A stretch of 64,000 nt of DNA from Pedobacter punctiformis (GTDB lineage: Bacteria; Bacteroidota; Bacteroidia; Sphingobacteriales; Sphingobacteriaceae). The translations under genes were made by a program, and so were the position numbers. The notes under the pieces are model-generated. The model did not search any database. It was not told where the DNA came from and was given only the letters and a program-made list of their open reading frames with translations. Location: NCBI RefSeq assembly GCF_027213715.1, contig NZ_JAPWGM010000006.1, forward strand, positions 1 to 64,000, given 5' to 3'. Positions 1-9,279 of the stretch are shown here, one piece after another (the stretch's first letter is position 1; every line of letters starts with the position of its first letter).

Positions 1-54
1 AGCCCACCAGAGCCGATGGTACTGCGGTAACACGTGGGAGAGTAGGTCGGTGCC
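1..54 (+). rRNA. rrf: 5S ribosomal RNA, 3' half (cut by window start)
   Basis: The first 54 bases match, almost base for base, the 3' half of the complete 5S gene at 211-317 (one visible difference: GCCGATGG here, GCTGATGG there). It ends in the same GTCGGTGCC. The gene begins before the window. It is followed by the same CTGCTAACAGCAG processing-like stem and a terminator as the second copy, so the two form a tandem 5S pair, probably at the end of an rRNA operon lying to the left. Confidence 0.93.
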
Positions 55-86
55 AAATCTTAAACTGCTAACAGCAGATTAATAAG

Positions 87-118
87 AAACCCTGTAACTA
101 TCAGTTGCAGGGTTTTCT
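87..118 (+). terminator. Terminator after first 5S
   Basis: An inverted repeat pairs AAACCCTG (87-94) with CAGGGTTT (108-115), extended by GTAACT/AGTTGC, and is followed by T-rich sequence. It sits 30 bases after the 5S end and recurs in similar form after the second 5S. Confidence 0.8.
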
Positions 119-210
119 TGGTTATATACAAGGGTATAGTTAAATCAATAGCTGTTGATTATTGCCTTGCCCATAGTGAATTGAAATATTGAAATCGATA
201 TAAAAACATT

Positions 211-317
<107 letters not shown>

Positions 318-348
318 AAATCTTAAACTGCTAACAGCAGATTAAAAG

Positions 349-380
349 AAACCCTGTAGTTCAATCTGCAGGGTTTTCTT
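349..380 (+). terminator. Terminator after second 5S
   Basis: AAACCCTG (349-356) pairs with CAGGGTTT (369-376), followed by TCTTGGTTT. Same architecture as the terminator after the first 5S; it closes the rRNA transcript. Confidence 0.8.
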
Positions 381-685
381 GGTTTATAACCATTCAAGCT
401 AAAACCCATCAATTGAAATGATTTGTGCATTATTCCTATAAAGCACAGCCTTTGGTCAGTTAAACCTGACCGGCATGGAAATCCTTTTTGGTGAAGAGCA
501 AATTACCTTTAAAAACCCATGCTCCAAAAAGATTGTAATAAAGGGCAGGGCGACTGGTACCGATAAAACACCGGCAATCGTTTCTTAATCTCCAATGAAA
601 AATGCTTTTTAATACGTTAAAAAATCATAAATCTTTCCCTCAGGATGCAATAAAACCGTATAATTGCAGTATTACGTAAATCGTT
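381..685. other. Intergenic, no confident gene
   Basis: About 300 bases between the 5S terminator and the protease gene. A 37-codon open frame with ATG at 475 and TAA at 586-588 has no visible start signal and I do not recognise its product. TATAATTG at 659-666 resembles the Bacteroidota -7 promoter element (TAnnTTTG) and may serve the protease gene. Confidence 0.4.
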
Positions 686-2455
686 ATGATGAATTCTAAC
701 TTAAAGAAATTGATGTTTTTCATCTTTTTCCTTTGCTTACAAACATTATCCTTCGCTCAGAGTAAAAAAGTACAGCTGCCTGCAAACTGGCATAATCTTG
801 ATTTATTGGAAAGTGGTTTTTTCGGCATTAGTACGGAAAAGGCTTACCGTGAGGTTTTAAAAGATAAAAAACCAAAAGAAAAAATTATTGTGGCTGTAAT
901 TGACGGAGGAGTAGACATTAATCATGAGGATTTAAAAGACGTTTTGTGGACAAATACGAAAGAAATTCCGGGTAATGGCATAGATGATGATGGGAATGGT
1001 TATGTTGATGATGTACACGGCTGGAATTTTATAGGTTCCAAAAAAGGTAATTTACAGTTTGACAACCTTGAACTGGTACGTTTATTAAGAATTTATACTC
1101 CAAAATATCAATCCACTACTAACCTTACTCCTTTGGACAGCACGCAGAAAGAGGAATTTAGACTATATAAAAAGATGGTTGGCGATTTTGGTAAAAAATA
1201 TGAGGATGCAAGTAATACATTTTCGGTTCTTATTGCCATTAATAAGGTTTTAGATTCTGTTGCAAAAATTAATAATAAAAAAATACCTTCTTTAGAAGAC
1301 ATTGACAGGTATAAAGCAGATGATGAAACAGAAGAGCAGGTGAAGACGATTATTAGAAAGGGAGCAAAGGAAGATGGAAGTTTCGAGAAGTTTTATAAAA
1401 ATATTAAGGATGGTTACGAGCAATACGATGCAATGCTTAAATATAACCTTAATCCTAAATATGATAAAAGAGCGGAACTGGTTGGTGATGATTATTCAAA
1501 TGCAAATCAAAGAGATTATGGTAACAATGATGTAAAAGGACCGGATGCGGTGCATGGTACACACGTATCGGGCATTATTGGCGCTAACAGGGTAAATAAC
1601 GTGGGAATTATAGGTGTGGCTGATTATGTAAGTATTATGGCGATAAGGGTAGTGCCAACGGGCGATGAAAGGGATAAGGATGTGGCTAATGGGATTAGAT
1701 ATGCGGTAGATAATGGTGCAAAGGTAATTAATATGAGTTTTGGGAAAGGTTATAAATGGGATAAGAAAGCGGTTGATGAAGCGATTAAATATGCAGAAAC
1801 TAAAGGCGTTTTATTGGTGCATGCAGCTGGTAATGATAACCAAAATAATGATGTTGATGAGAATTATCCAAATAAATATTTCGACAGTAAAGAAGCTGAA
1901 GACTACAAAATAGCCCATAAAGTAAAAGCCAGACCTGACTTTGTGCCACCAAAAAATATAGCGCAAAATGGTATGGGGATGCGCCCCCCACTGGATGGAA
2001 GAGTTATTGAAAAGCCGTTAGCTTTAGATTCGGCTAAATTTAACCTTCCACATGCTAAAAACTGGATTGAGGTAGGGGCAAGTGCTTATAAAGATGACGA
2101 CAATTTAAAGGCTGATTTTTCAAACTATGGCAAGTATACCGTTGATGTATTTGCGCCTGGATTTTTAATAAATTCAACCATTCCTGACTCTAAATATGAA
2201 GATTTGGACGGTACGAGTATGGCATCGCCGGTGGTTGCCGGTCTTGCAGCTTTAATTTTAAGCTATCATCCCGATTTTACTCCTGTGCAGGTTAAGGATA
2301 TTATTATGAAGTCGGTTTCGAAAGTAAATCATAAGATAAAATACAAAAATGAAAAAGGCGAGAATGTTCGCGTATTTTTTTCTGAGATCTGTGTAAGCGG
2401 AGGCATTGTTAATACTTATAATGCATTAAAACTTGCCGAAACGTATAAGAAATAA
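686..2455 (+). CDS. Secreted subtilisin-like serine protease (S8 family)
   Basis: Peptidase of 589 aa with an N-terminal signal peptide (hydrophobic residues about 9-24, ending SFAQ). The catalytic triad is visible: Asp73 in VAVIDGGVD, His291 in VHGTHVSG, and Ser512 in DGTSMASPVVAG, with the oxyanion Asn384 in AAGND. The distance from Asp to His is about 218 residues, far more than in classical subtilisins, so a lysine/glutamate-rich insertion of roughly 180 residues (about 105-285) sits between them. No C-terminal type IX sorting domain is evident, so the protein is probably periplasmic or surface-associated. Start is ATG 686 or the adjacent ATG 689. It stands alone, convergent with the deacetylase gene downstream. 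Substrate unknown. Confidence 0.92.
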   Translation: MMNSNLKKLMFFIFFLCLQTLSFAQSKKVQLPANWHNLDLLESGFFGISTEKAYREVLKDKKPKEKIIVAVIDGGVDINHEDLKDVLWTNTKEIPGNGIDDDGNGYVDDVHGWNFIGSKKGNLQFDNLELVRLLRIYTPKYQSTTNLTPLDSTQKEEFRLYKKMVGDFGKKYEDASNTFSVLIAINKVLDSVAKINNKKIPSLEDIDRYKADDETEEQVKTIIRKGAKEDGSFEKFYKNIKDGYEQYDAMLKYNLNPKYDKRAELVGDDYSNANQRDYGNNDVKGPDAVHGTHVSGIIGANRVNNVGIIGVADYVSIMAIRVVPTGDERDKDVANGIRYAVDNGAKVINMSFGKGYKWDKKAVDEAIKYAETKGVLLVHAAGNDNQNNDVDENYPNKYFDSKEAEDYKIAHKVKARPDFVPPKNIAQNGMGMRPPLDGRVIEKPLALDSAKFNLPHAKNWIEVGASAYKDDDNLKADFSNYGKYTVDVFAPGFLINSTIPDSKYEDLDGTSMASPVVAGLAALILSYHPDFTPVQVKDIIMKSVSKVNHKIKYKNEKGENVRVFFSEICVSGGIVNTYNALKLAETYKK

Positions 2456-2493
2456 CATCTCTTATAGATTAGCCGTATTGAAACAATAGAATA

Positions 2494-3273
2494 TTATAAG
2501 TGATTACGCTCAATGAAATGTTGAAACGTTCCAAAACTATATTTTTTTGACTTCATCCAGAAGATTAATGCATCCATTCTTGCGGTCATTTTTGATCCGG
2601 TGTTTTTTCTAACGTAACCAGGAAACCCAAAACGGTTAAAATCGCTTAAATCTGTAAATTCCCAGGGATGAAAATAAATATTGAGGTACTTATCTTTTTT
2701 ATAAGTCCAGCTGGATAGGAATTTATAAATCCCAAGCGGAAGATTATGAAAGGATAACCAAAATAGCGGAAACCGGATAAGCGGACTTACTGAAGCCGGA
2801 ATTTGCAGTACATTTTCCTTTCTGAAATACGTTCTGGAAATGTTGAAATTATTGTACCGGCCCGGTAAATAAGTTGGGTTAATGGAAGTATTGTAGGTAT
2901 AGCCCGCTTTGAAAATTTCATGCTCATCCACCGGCATCATTCTCGCCATGCGATAACCGGTTATTGCTTTACCAGATAATTCTTCTAATTTCAATTTGGA
3001 TTGTAAAAGATGTTCAGGTTTAAAATCAGAGTGATAATAACCATGTGATGCCAGTTCGTGGCCACTTGAGATAATCCTTTCAATTAAATCGGGAATGTTT
3101 TCAGCAAAAGTTACTGTGCAGAAAAAGGTTGCTTTAACGTTATGTTTGTCCAGCAAATCTAAAATAGAAATAGTACCAGCTCTTGAAATGGCAATCTGAT
3201 CTTCAAAAGAGATATCCTTGCCGTATTCAAATGGCATATCAAACTCTTCAATATCAAAACTTAAAAGAATCAT
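2494..3273 (-). CDS. Polysaccharide deacetylase (NodB-homology, CE4-like)
   Basis: A 259-aa protein with no signal peptide. The N-terminal LSFDIEEFD holds the metal/base aspartate region (Asp7), ATFFCT (about 48-53) is a typical NodB strand, and HELASHGYYHSDF (72-84) gives the SHxxxH metal-binding histidines 77 and 81. Such enzymes remove N- or O-acetyl groups from polysaccharides or lipid-linked sugars. The ATG at 3273 directly abuts the stop of the upstream glycosyltransferase, so the two are translationally coupled. With a GtrB-like partner, a role in modifying a lipid-linked sugar or a surface glycan is likely; the substrate is inferred, not seen. Confidence 0.87.
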   Translation of the reverse strand: MILLSFDIEEFDMPFEYGKDISFEDQIAISRAGTISILDLLDKHNVKATFFCTVTFAENIPDLIERIISSGHELASHGYYHSDFKPEHLLQSKLKLEELSGKAITGYRMARMMPVDEHEIFKAGYTYNTSINPTYLPGRYNNFNISRTYFRKENVLQIPASVSPLIRFPLFWLSFHNLPLGIYKFLSSWTYKKDKYLNIYFHPWEFTDLSDFNRFGFPGYVRKNTGSKMTARMDALIFWMKSKKYSFGTFQHFIERNHL

Positions 3274-4206
3274 TTATTTATTTTGAATGTTTGTTGAGCG
3301 GATAATATAATTCGGACGATTTTTAGTTTGCATAAACATCTTACCAACGTATATACCAATAATGCCTAAAATAATTAATTGTAGTCCTCCAAAGAAAACA
3401 ATAGTCATAATTACGGAGGCCCAACCCGATACTTCAACATTATTTATAAAAGAGTAAAGTACATAAGGAATGTATAAAACGGAAGCTAAGGAAAGGATAA
3501 AACCTAAATAAACTGCAGTATAAAGTGGTTTTATGCTAAATGAAGTTACACCATGCAACGCAAGCCTGATCATTTTTTTAACGGTATACTTACTTTTTCC
3601 TGCAAAGCGGGCAGCAGGATTATATTTTAGTGCATATTGCTTAAAACCGAGCCATTTGACAAGGCCTCTTAAAAAAGGCTCATTTTCATGAAAATTTCTA
3701 AAAACATTTACAACTTTCTGATCCAGAAGGCGAAAATCTGCAGAGCCTGGTTCCAGTTCAATATCTGATAAATTGTTTAATACTTTATAAAACAAACTGG
3801 ATGAACTTCTCTTGCTTTTGGATAAGGATTTATCGTCTTCGCGGATGGTGTAAACCACTTCATTTCCTTCTTCCCATTTCTTTAGCATTTCAGGAATTAA
3901 ATCCGGTGGATGTTGCATATCGCAATCCATAGAGATTACGCAATCGCCAAAAGCATGATCCATACCAGCTTTTACTGCTAATTGGTGACCAAAATTTTTA
4001 GAAAATTCAAGAAAAAAGACATTAGCCGATGTTTCAGCATATTCTTTAATTTTTTCGAGTGTTTGATCTGCACTTCCATCATCAACAAGAATAATCTCGT
4101 GATCGTAATTAAGGTTTGAAAATACGTTTTTGATACTTTCTATAATTACAAAAATATTATCAGCTTCGTTGTAAGCGGGAATAACTATTGAAACTAATTT
4201 TTTCAT
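3274..4206 (-). CDS. GtrB/DPM1-like family 2 glycosyltransferase
   Basis: A 310-aa membrane glycosyltransferase with a GT2 fold. It has VIPAYNEADNI near the N-terminus, VDDGSADQT (nucleotide-sugar site), and MDCDMQHPPDL as the DxD metal motif. Two hydrophobic segments at about 230-255 and 262-290 anchor it in the inner membrane, as in GtrB, ArnC and bacterial DPM1 enzymes that load a sugar onto undecaprenyl phosphate. First gene of a two-gene unit with the polysaccharide deacetylase. The sugar donor cannot be told from sequence. Confidence 0.9.
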   Translation of the reverse strand: MKKLVSIVIPAYNEADNIFVIIESIKNVFSNLNYDHEIILVDDGSADQTLEKIKEYAETSANVFFLEFSKNFGHQLAVKAGMDHAFGDCVISMDCDMQHPPDLIPEMLKKWEEGNEVVYTIREDDKSLSKSKRSSSSLFYKVLNNLSDIELEPGSADFRLLDQKVVNVFRNFHENEPFLRGLVKWLGFKQYALKYNPAARFAGKSKYTVKKMIRLALHGVTSFSIKPLYTAVYLGFILSLASVLYIPYVLYSFINNVEVSGWASVIMTIVFFGGLQLIILGIIGIYVGKMFMQTKNRPNYIIRSTNIQNK

Positions 4207-4535
4207 TTATAAGCAGTCAAATGGCAATCTAAATTATTCTTCATCATCTGGCACAATAGGGTTCCCAAATAAAAACGCAAAAGAGGTATTAGAATTTGCT
4301 AAAATAAATTCTTTTAGAAGCGTCTGAAAACAATTGTTGTCGGTAAAACGAAAACAACAACAATTAGGCTACAGATGAAATTACAAACTGGCGTTTCCGG
4401 CAAATGTAATTGCTCTTATTAATTTAAAATCACTAATGGAGTTATTTATTTGGTGTTGCAAGATATGAATTTTAAAGAAAACTTATCAATAAAGTTACAT
4501 TGTTGCAACGATTAAATTCCTTAAAAATAATTCGG
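4207..4535. other. Intergenic; weak inverted repeat
   Basis: This 329-base gap lies between the SusD stop and the glycosyltransferase start, both on the minus strand. AATTGTTGT (4332-4340) and ACAACAATT (4357-4365) form a 9-bp inverted repeat followed in minus orientation by only GTTTTC, a poor terminator. It may close the SusD transcript. No gene is seen; the promoter of the glycosyltransferase unit should lie here. Confidence 0.4.
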
Positions 4536-6134
4536 TTATTTATCCCACCAAACCCTTGAGGTTAACACGTCGCCTCCTGCCAGGCGGCTTACCGCAGCTT
4601 TGTAATTATTGGTATTATTCAGTATTTCGGTAGATAGATAAATCATTCTTCTCGGAATAGTAGCGTTAGTTACATTGCCGGTATAATTAACAGGTACAAG
4701 TTCTGGATAACCACTGCGTTTCCAGTTTAACCAGGCTTCGATAAAATTGAAGTTTGTTCCGGTCGTAATCCAGTATTGTGTATTAATGGCTTTAAAAGAA
4801 TTTTGAATACTGCTTTCATCCAGGGGATTTTGAGCAACATAATTGCTGATTACTGTGGGGTTTATTTCTGCCAACGGATCCAACTGACTCATGGATCGCA
4901 AGGAAGCTGTTAAACCATTGTTATAATGAAGTTTGGCCGTACCAGTTACATTCCAGCCTCTAACCTTAGCTTCGGCGAGCAGAAATTCGGTTTCTGCGTA
5001 AGTCATTACAAAAATAGGACCGCCCAGTTTCAGGTAAACCGATGTTCTCGGTCTTGAATATTTTCCTAAAGGGGCAAAATCCGTACCCGTTCCGGTGCCG
5101 CCGGGGTAGCCTGGCGAATTGCGAATATCAGTAGTGCCTTCCTGCAAATCAAATCCATTTGGCATTCCTATCTGAACTGCAGGATCATTATTGCCTTTTA
5201 AATTTTGATTTGAATTTTGAGCTAAACCATCCAGCGGAACTTCTCCAATTACACCCAGTCTGGGATCATTGGTGCTTTTTAACTGGTCTATTAAAGTTTT
5301 ACTCCATCGAACTTCCAGATAATCTGAAAAAGTTCTTAAGGCAAGAGAGATTCCATTCTGACTGTTAAAAGATAGCATATCTGTAATTAAAATAGCATTG
5401 TCATCAACTCCGGAGAAAGTTTTACCGACCGTTTTTTCTGCCCATTCTCTGGCTTTTTCCGGGTTAACTTTGGTTAGCCTCATGGCAACCCGAAGCATTA
5501 AAGAGTAACCGAATTTTTTCCATTTATCAATATCCCCTTTGTAAAATAAATCTGCGGTAGGTTTAGGTTTTTGAGGATCAAGGTTGTTAATTGCATTTTC
5601 AAGATCATGCAGCATGGTATCATAAATATCTTCCTGCTTATCGTAAACGGGGTATTTAATGCCCTGCATTGCTTTTGCAGCTTGCAAATAAGGTACATCA
5701 CCATAAGTATCGGTTATTCTTTGTAAAATTAATACAAACATGATGTCGCCGATATTGATCAGGTTAGAGTTGGCCTGCTGGTTTTTTAAACTTGCCAATC
5801 TTTGCATTTCTCTAATGGTAGAAGCCTGCGCATAGCCTTCATTAAAAATTCTTCCCTGATAATCGGTAAAACTGGCCACATTAATATACTTGTCGCCATT
5901 GTTATAGTAATAATAGGTAGAAGCAAACAATTGCATCATAGTGCTTTGGTAAAGCAGCTGATGATAGCCAATATTGACATATTTTAACTGTGCTGATGAA
6001 AGCAAATCATTAGGGTCATAATTTTTTTCGGTTACCTTAGTCGGATCGGTATTTATTTCATCCAACTTTTCTTTAGAACAACCTGAGTAAATTAAACAGA
6101 AGAAACCAGCCATATAAATCATTGCTTTTTTCAT
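4536..6134 (-). CDS. SusD/RagB-family outer-membrane lipoprotein
   Basis: A 532-aa protein with a lipoprotein signal ending YSGC (Cys19). The body has SusD features: an early 'INTDPTKVTEKNYDPNDLL' type segment and tetratricopeptide-like helices (MTYAETEFLLAEAKVRGW near residue 380). The C-terminus SRVWWDK is typical of the SusD-like_2 group. It sits 9 bases after the SusC gene and forms the glycan- or peptide-binding lid of that transporter. The ligand is unknown. The order sigma, anti-sigma, SusC, SusD on one strand suggests a self-regulated uptake operon. Confidence 0.93.
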   Translation of the reverse strand: MKKAMIYMAGFFCLIYSGCSKEKLDEINTDPTKVTEKNYDPNDLLSSAQLKYVNIGYHQLLYQSTMMQLFASTYYYYNNGDKYINVASFTDYQGRIFNEGYAQASTIREMQRLASLKNQQANSNLINIGDIMFVLILQRITDTYGDVPYLQAAKAMQGIKYPVYDKQEDIYDTMLHDLENAINNLDPQKPKPTADLFYKGDIDKWKKFGYSLMLRVAMRLTKVNPEKAREWAEKTVGKTFSGVDDNAILITDMLSFNSQNGISLALRTFSDYLEVRWSKTLIDQLKSTNDPRLGVIGEVPLDGLAQNSNQNLKGNNDPAVQIGMPNGFDLQEGTTDIRNSPGYPGGTGTGTDFAPLGKYSRPRTSVYLKLGGPIFVMTYAETEFLLAEAKVRGWNVTGTAKLHYNNGLTASLRSMSQLDPLAEINPTVISNYVAQNPLDESSIQNSFKAINTQYWITTGTNFNFIEAWLNWKRSGYPELVPVNYTGNVTNATIPRRMIYLSTEILNNTNNYKAAVSRLAGGDVLTSRVWWDK

Positions 6135-6143
6135 GATGTGCTA

Positions 6144-9100
6144 TTACTTAAATTTTAAATTAACGTTTAAACCAAAGGTTCGTGTGGCAGGTAAAGATGC
6201 GCCCTCAATACCTGCGTATGCAAGTACAGGGGAAAACTCAGACTCCGGATCTATATTCTTTGTATATTTTAACAATGTAAATAAATTTCTGCCAACCAAA
6301 TCAATACTAATGTTTCTAAAAGGTGTTTTCTTTAAAAAACTTTCTTTAAAAGCATAACCAAGAGTTGCCTGTCTTAATTTGATAAAACTTCCATTTAGTA
6401 CCGACAATGCAGAAATATTGCTGGCCAGCTCAGGATAATAATTATAGGCGGCTACAACCGTTGTATTCCGGTTTCCATTTTCGTAAACACCGTTGGCAAT
6501 AATTCCGCTTTCTCTGCCGGGTATGGTGGCCTGATTTAATCCGTTTACATAAGAATAGTCTTCAGTTGCAGATAAAATTTTATTTCCAAACCTAAAATCA
6601 ATTAAAAAAGAGATATTAAACTGTTTAAGGGTAAAACTATTATTTAAGCCACCATATAATGAAGGAATGGTGCTTCCCATCGGGATAAAATCACCCCGTT
6701 TAGGTATGCCATCAGACCCAATTATAACATTGCCGGCATCATCACGCTGATAATCATAGGCCATAATTTGTGTAATTGGTTTTCCTACAACTAAGGCAGT
6801 ATTGGCATTTAAAGGACGGTAGGCACCTGTTAAAGTATAATTGCTGCTGCCATCAATCGATAATAATTTGTTTTTTACCTGAGTAAGATTAAAGTTAAGC
6901 TGCCATTTTTTATTCTTGCGTAAAATTGGAATATATTCTATGGCAAGTTCAGTTCCGGTGTTTTTTGTTTTACCTAAATTAACATAAGCAGAAGTAAAGC
7001 CAGTTGTTATAGATTGCTTGGCATTAATAATTTCATTATGGGTTACCCGGTAGAAATAAGTAAAGTCAATATCAAGTCTGCTGCCAAAAAATTTCAAATT
7101 TAAACCAGCTTCAAATTCACTTAACGTAAAGGGTTTTAAATTGTAATTTGGTAAATCTTTCGAAAAACTACCCACAGGCACTCCGTTAACCTGATTATCA
7201 GATGAATAATAGATCTGTGTAGTGTAAGGCACAATGGGCTCGCCACTGGTTTTTGCATAATCCAGTCTTAACTTTCCAAAGCTTAAGTTTTTAATGGAAA
7301 GGAGATCAGAAAAAACAAAACTTCCTGAAATACCCGGTACAAATATGCCTCTGTTATTGGAGGGGAGTGTAGAATAGATATCGTATCTTCCGGTTAAAGA
7401 TAAATTAAGGAATCTTTTGAAGGCTAAATCGGCAGTATAATAGGCAGATTCAGTCACTATTTTTGAGGTGGTGTTGGTATTCGTTCTGGTAATTAAATTT
7501 TCTGGCGTGTAGAGGTAAGGAATAACGAATTGTGATCCCTTTATTTTTCTGGTATTGCCATTTCTTTCCGTATAATTTGCACCTAAGGAAATATCAAGGT
7601 TTAAATCCTTAGTCAGATCTCTTTTAATAGAAAGAAGGAAATCTGTATTTAGTTCTGAAGTTTTTAATTTATCAAATGCATTTAATCCCCCTTGCCGGCT
7701 CACTGAAAAAGCAGTTCCTGTTGGTAAAACACTTAATATATGGTCGTTACTAATGTCGTAACCAAATCTACCTTGAACAGAAGCCCAGTTATTAAATTTA
7801 TATTTTACTGATGCCGAAGAAATGTAGCGGTTTCGTTTAGCAAAATCAGTTTGCTTGTTCATCAGGAAATATGGGTTCGTTTTATATTCGTCTGCGTTCC
7901 AGCGGGTTTCATTTCCGGTTACCTCGTCATATCCCGGTGCTAAAAGTGCCTGATCTAAACTGGTTGCTAAAGCGGCAATACCATAATTTGCATTAAGCGG
8001 ACCATCACTTAAATAGCTCTTGTTTTTATTGTTTTCGTAAATAAAATTGGCATTAAAGCTTAAGGTTAGTTTTTTTGTTAAATCAAAAGAGCCATATATA
8101 TTGAAAGTTTTTCTATTGAGATGCCCGTTTTTTAAAATGGAATTATAATCCAGATTGGAAGCGGAAACACGATAAATATTTTGATGTGTGCCACCAACCA
8201 AAGATAGGGTATTGGTAAAAGCCGGAGCAGTTCTGTAAAAATTTGCAATATTGTTTTTGGCGGGTAAATAAGGTTTGGATGAACCATCAATTTGTGGACT
8301 AAGTGCACCATCCATTTTTTCTCCCCAGCTTAAAATTCCGGTTGAGGCGGCGTTATAAACATTAACCGGTCGTTTGTTTTGCGAACCCTGGCCATAAATA
8401 TATTGGAAATCCGTATGGTTCACCGGGCTTTCTAAAGAAAGATTGGTGTTATATTCGATGGTTGGGCCGGCATTATCTTTACCACTTTTTAAGTTGATGA
8501 GAATAACACCATTTGCTGCTCTGGCTCCATACAGGGCCGATGCCGCAGAGCCTTTAAGAATGGTTATGGTTTCTATGTCATCCGGATTAATGTTACTGAT
8601 TCCATCACCATAATCTGCCCCTCCATATTCGTTGGCACTTCCGCGAAGGCTATTATCTATGGGGACACCATTAACCACAAATAAGGGAGATGCTGCAGAC
8701 ATGCTGGCTACGCCACGGAGTAATATCCGGGCAGAGGAGGAGGGACCTCCGCTAACGCCGCTAATGTTTAAGCCGGCTACTCTTCCCTGCAGGGCCATAA
8801 TCATATTGGATTCTCTGGCCCTGCTTATTGAACTACCCTTGATTGAAGTTACCGCATAGCCAATTTTTCTGTTGTCCTTTTCTATGCCTAAAGCAGTAAC
8901 CACCACTTCGTTCAACATCTTTACGCTATCCGGCTGGTTTGTGTTTGCAGCAACAGGTTTAATTACAATCAGCGCATTAGGGAGCAAAGCATATTCATAA
9001 TCTGTGTTTTTTAAAATTCGATTAAGTACCTGAATAACCTCAAGATCATTTACACGGATGGTCACCTTTTTTTGAGGAATTTTTGATTGGCTAAAAACGA

Positions 9101-9245
9101 AATGATAAATCGTTTGATTTTGGATGGCTTCAATTACGTTTTCGAAATCTGCAGATTTAAAGTCAAGCGTAACTTTTGTTTGCGAATAGCTATTTACTGA
9201 AATTAAGAGAAATGTTATAAATAGTAATTTCTGTGCAAGCTTCAT
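6144..9245 (-). CDS. SusC/RagA TonB-dependent transporter with STN signalling domain
   Basis: A 1033-aa outer-membrane transporter. After a signal peptide (about 1-21) comes an STN (secretin/TonB short N-terminal) domain at about 25-100 (VTIRVNDLEVIQVLNRIL), then the plug starting at LNEVVVTALG. The usual carboxypeptidase-regulatory-like repeat is missing between them. The plug holds GRVAGLNISGVSGGPSSSAR and the SusC signature LYGARAANGVILI; a 22-strand barrel follows and the chain ends LNVNLKFK. STN domains pass ligand occupancy to a FecR-type anti-sigma factor, and exactly such a gene lies 34 bases upstream in the same operon. Confidence 0.94.
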   Translation of the reverse strand: MKLAQKLLFITFLLISVNSYSQTKVTLDFKSADFENVIEAIQNQTIYHFVFSQSKIPQKKVTIRVNDLEVIQVLNRILKNTDYEYALLPNALIVIKPVAANTNQPDSVKMLNEVVVTALGIEKDNRKIGYAVTSIKGSSISRARESNMIMALQGRVAGLNISGVSGGPSSSARILLRGVASMSAASPLFVVNGVPIDNSLRGSANEYGGADYGDGISNINPDDIETITILKGSAASALYGARAANGVILINLKSGKDNAGPTIEYNTNLSLESPVNHTDFQYIYGQGSQNKRPVNVYNAASTGILSWGEKMDGALSPQIDGSSKPYLPAKNNIANFYRTAPAFTNTLSLVGGTHQNIYRVSASNLDYNSILKNGHLNRKTFNIYGSFDLTKKLTLSFNANFIYENNKNKSYLSDGPLNANYGIAALATSLDQALLAPGYDEVTGNETRWNADEYKTNPYFLMNKQTDFAKRNRYISSASVKYKFNNWASVQGRFGYDISNDHILSVLPTGTAFSVSRQGGLNAFDKLKTSELNTDFLLSIKRDLTKDLNLDISLGANYTERNGNTRKIKGSQFVIPYLYTPENLITRTNTNTTSKIVTESAYYTADLAFKRFLNLSLTGRYDIYSTLPSNNRGIFVPGISGSFVFSDLLSIKNLSFGKLRLDYAKTSGEPIVPYTTQIYYSSDNQVNGVPVGSFSKDLPNYNLKPFTLSEFEAGLNLKFFGSRLDIDFTYFYRVTHNEIINAKQSITTGFTSAYVNLGKTKNTGTELAIEYIPILRKNKKWQLNFNLTQVKNKLLSIDGSSNYTLTGAYRPLNANTALVVGKPITQIMAYDYQRDDAGNVIIGSDGIPKRGDFIPMGSTIPSLYGGLNNSFTLKQFNISFLIDFRFGNKILSATEDYSYVNGLNQATIPGRESGIIANGVYENGNRNTTVVAAYNYYPELASNISALSVLNGSFIKLRQATLGYAFKESFLKKTPFRNISIDLVGRNLFTLLKYTKNIDPESEFSPVLAYAGIEGASLPATRTFGLNVNLKFK

Positions 9246-9279
9246 AAAAGGGAGTGCGCATAACCTGGGTTAGAGTTGC

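Noticed and set aside
475..588. 37-codon open frame (MEILFGEEQITFKNP...) before the protease gene
   Set aside because: No start signal, no recognised family, and a frame of this length is expected by chance; kept only as a remark.
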